Origin: Deltaproteobacteria bacterium
Lineage (GTDB): Bacteria > Desulfobacterota > SM23-61
DNA: 32,327 nt
NCBI GenBank assembly: GCA_016875165.1
Contig: VGSF01000055.1
Location: 1-32,327, forward strand
Reading direction: 5' to 3'
Part shown: piece after piece, positions 31,418 through 32,327 of the stretch
How positions within the stretch are numbered: position 1 is the first letter of the stretch
Layout of the letters: the number at the start of each line of letters is the position of its first letter
Translations under genes and position numbers: made by a program
Notes under the pieces: model-generated
The model's input: only the letters and a program-made list of their open reading frames with translations
The model's database searches: none
Told to the model about the DNA's origin: nothing

Positions 31418-32164
31418 CTATTTCAGGCTGAATCCCCCGTCCACCAGGAGCACTTGTCCGGTAAAGAAGTTGGCGTCGTCCGAGGCCAGGAACAAAATGG
31501 CCCTGGCAATGTCTTCTGGCTGGGCCATTCTTTTTAAATAGGAACCTTCGATCATATTTTTCCGGACTGCTTCAGGTAGCGAAGCGGTCATCTCCGTTAA
31601 GGTATGACCTGGCGCCACGGTGTTGACATTTATATGAGGAGCCAATTCCTTAGCCATGGTTTTCGTTAAATTAATTACGCCGGCCTTGGCCGCGCTATAA
31701 TCCATAATTCCTTCTCGGCCACAGTGATCGATGCCCCGGATCGAAGAAATATTAATAATTTTTCCCGATTTCTGCGCCAGCATATACTTGGCCGCGGCCT
31801 GGGCGCAAAGAAAGACGCCTATCAGGTTGACTTCCAGGGTTTTGATCCAGTCCTCCACGGTCTTCTCCAGGAAAGGTCTTAAGATGGCCATGCCGGCATT
31901 GTTCACCAAAATGTCAATGCGGCCAAATTCGTTTACAAAGGCATCCATAAAATTCTGGACCGATTCTTTTTGGGAGACATCCCCGATAAAAGTTTTGAGT
32001 TCATAACCCCGGGAGCGGGCAGTTTCTACCACCTTTGCCATGTTGGCTTCATGCAAATCGACGACGCCCACCCTTGCTCCTTCCGCAAGCATCAGCAAAG
32101 CGGTGGTCGCGCCAATGCCCCTTCCTCCGCCAGTAATCAAAGCGGTCTTGTCTTTCAGTCTCAT
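31418..32164 (-). CDS. SDR-family NAD(P)-dependent oxidoreductase
   Basis: This 248-aa protein shows the classical short-chain dehydrogenase features: TGGGRGIG (11-18), NNAG in ILVNNAGMA, NISSIRG, catalytic Y-x-x-x-K in MDYSAAKAGV, and the end FFTGQVLLVDGGFSL. Closest in style to FabG-like or 3-hydroxyacyl-type dehydrogenases; the substrate is not readable. GGAAGG is the ribosome binding site. It is not a recent copy of the SDR at 11528-12301. A palindrome follows its stop, before ileS. Confidence 0.9.
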   Translation of the reverse strand: MRLKDKTALITGGGRGIGATTALLMLAEGARVGVVDLHEANMAKVVETARSRGYELKTFIGDVSQKESVQNFMDAFVNEFGRIDILVNNAGMAILRPFLEKTVEDWIKTLEVNLIGVFLCAQAAAKYMLAQKSGKIINISSIRGIDHCGREGIMDYSAAKAGVINLTKTMAKELAPHINVNTVAPGHTLTEMTASLPEAVRKNMIEGSYLKRMAQPEDIARAILFLASDDANFFTGQVLLVDGGFSLK

Positions 32165-32206
32165 AAGCTTTCCTTCCTTTCTGATGATTATTTTGTAACA
32201 GGAGCT

Positions 32207-32327
32207 TCTTGCAAAAGTCCGTAATTTACCCTTCGACAGGCTCAGGGTGAACGGGCTTAGGTTGAAATTATTTAGTTTTTCCGTTCGTGGTGAGCTTGTC
32301 GAACCACAAAAAAATACTTTTGCAAGA
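32207..32327. repeat. TCTTGCAAAAGT inverted-repeat element at right edge
   Basis: TCTTGCAAAAGT at 32207-32218 is repeated as its reverse complement ACTTTTGCAAGA at the last bases of the window. The inside has CCTTCGACAGGCTCAGGGTGA and GGTGAGCTTGTCGAACCAC, themselves inverted pieces, familiar as a dispersed repeat in Desulfobacterota and related MAGs. The right border coincides with the window end, so flanks cannot be checked. Confidence 0.6.

Overview
The window looks like a chromosomal segment of a Desulfobacterota-type (deltaproteobacterial) genome of intermediate GC. This is inferred from gene content and order: an ileS-lspA-lgt operon, hrcA/grpE/dnaJ under a perfect CIRCE, tandem MshEN-type domains, a UbiA/MenA prenyltransferase, and a very high load of small palindromic repeats. 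No ribosomal RNA or tRNA gene is visible, so the lineage is not proven.

Layout. The left edge holds the first codons of an IS4-like transposase (minus). malQ and glgB (minus, malQ upstream) form a glycogen/maltodextrin unit. From 4.3 to 7.0 kb is an accessory island with three toxin-antitoxin modules (two BrnT-type, one PIN/VapC-type), all minus, mixed with small palindromic repeats. From 7.1 to 12.3 kb are an RraA-like gene (plus) convergent with an MFS transporter, an iron-sulfur flavoprotein, an MBL-fold hydrolase and an SDR dehydrogenase (all minus). From 12.4 to 15.9 kb is the heat-shock cluster hrcA, grpE, dnaJ (plus), which lacks dnaK and is split by a transposed repeat. tatA-tatC (minus) diverges from purC (plus). 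An HDAC-like deacetylase and an FAH-family gene follow as a pair, then an RNase Z-like hydrolase, a stand-alone MshEN protein and a radical SAM protein. A menA-like prenyltransferase and a CPBP protease overlap on the minus strand. Last come a TIGR04076-type protein, the ileS-lspA-lgt operon (minus) and a second SDR gene.

The most interesting observation is in lgt. Its reading frame is interrupted by a single UGA, exactly where relatives have the first cysteine of a Cys-Cys-Tyr-Gly motif. The frame then continues intact to a normal Lgt C-terminus. Twelve bases after the UGA is a perfect 8-bp hairpin with a GGU apical loop, the hallmark geometry of a bacterial SECIS element. The simplest reading is a selenocysteine-containing prolipoprotein diacylglyceryl transferase rather than a pseudogene.

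The second theme is repeats. At least four kinds of long, internally palindromic, non-coding elements sit between genes. One (five forms, GTAA-ended, about 266 bp) has perfect 8-bp target duplications at two sites. Another (about 299 bp) is flanked by a 9-bp duplication. These are MITE-like elements, one carrying a nested insertion of a different MITE. They occupy most of the non-coding space and lie between genes of operons.
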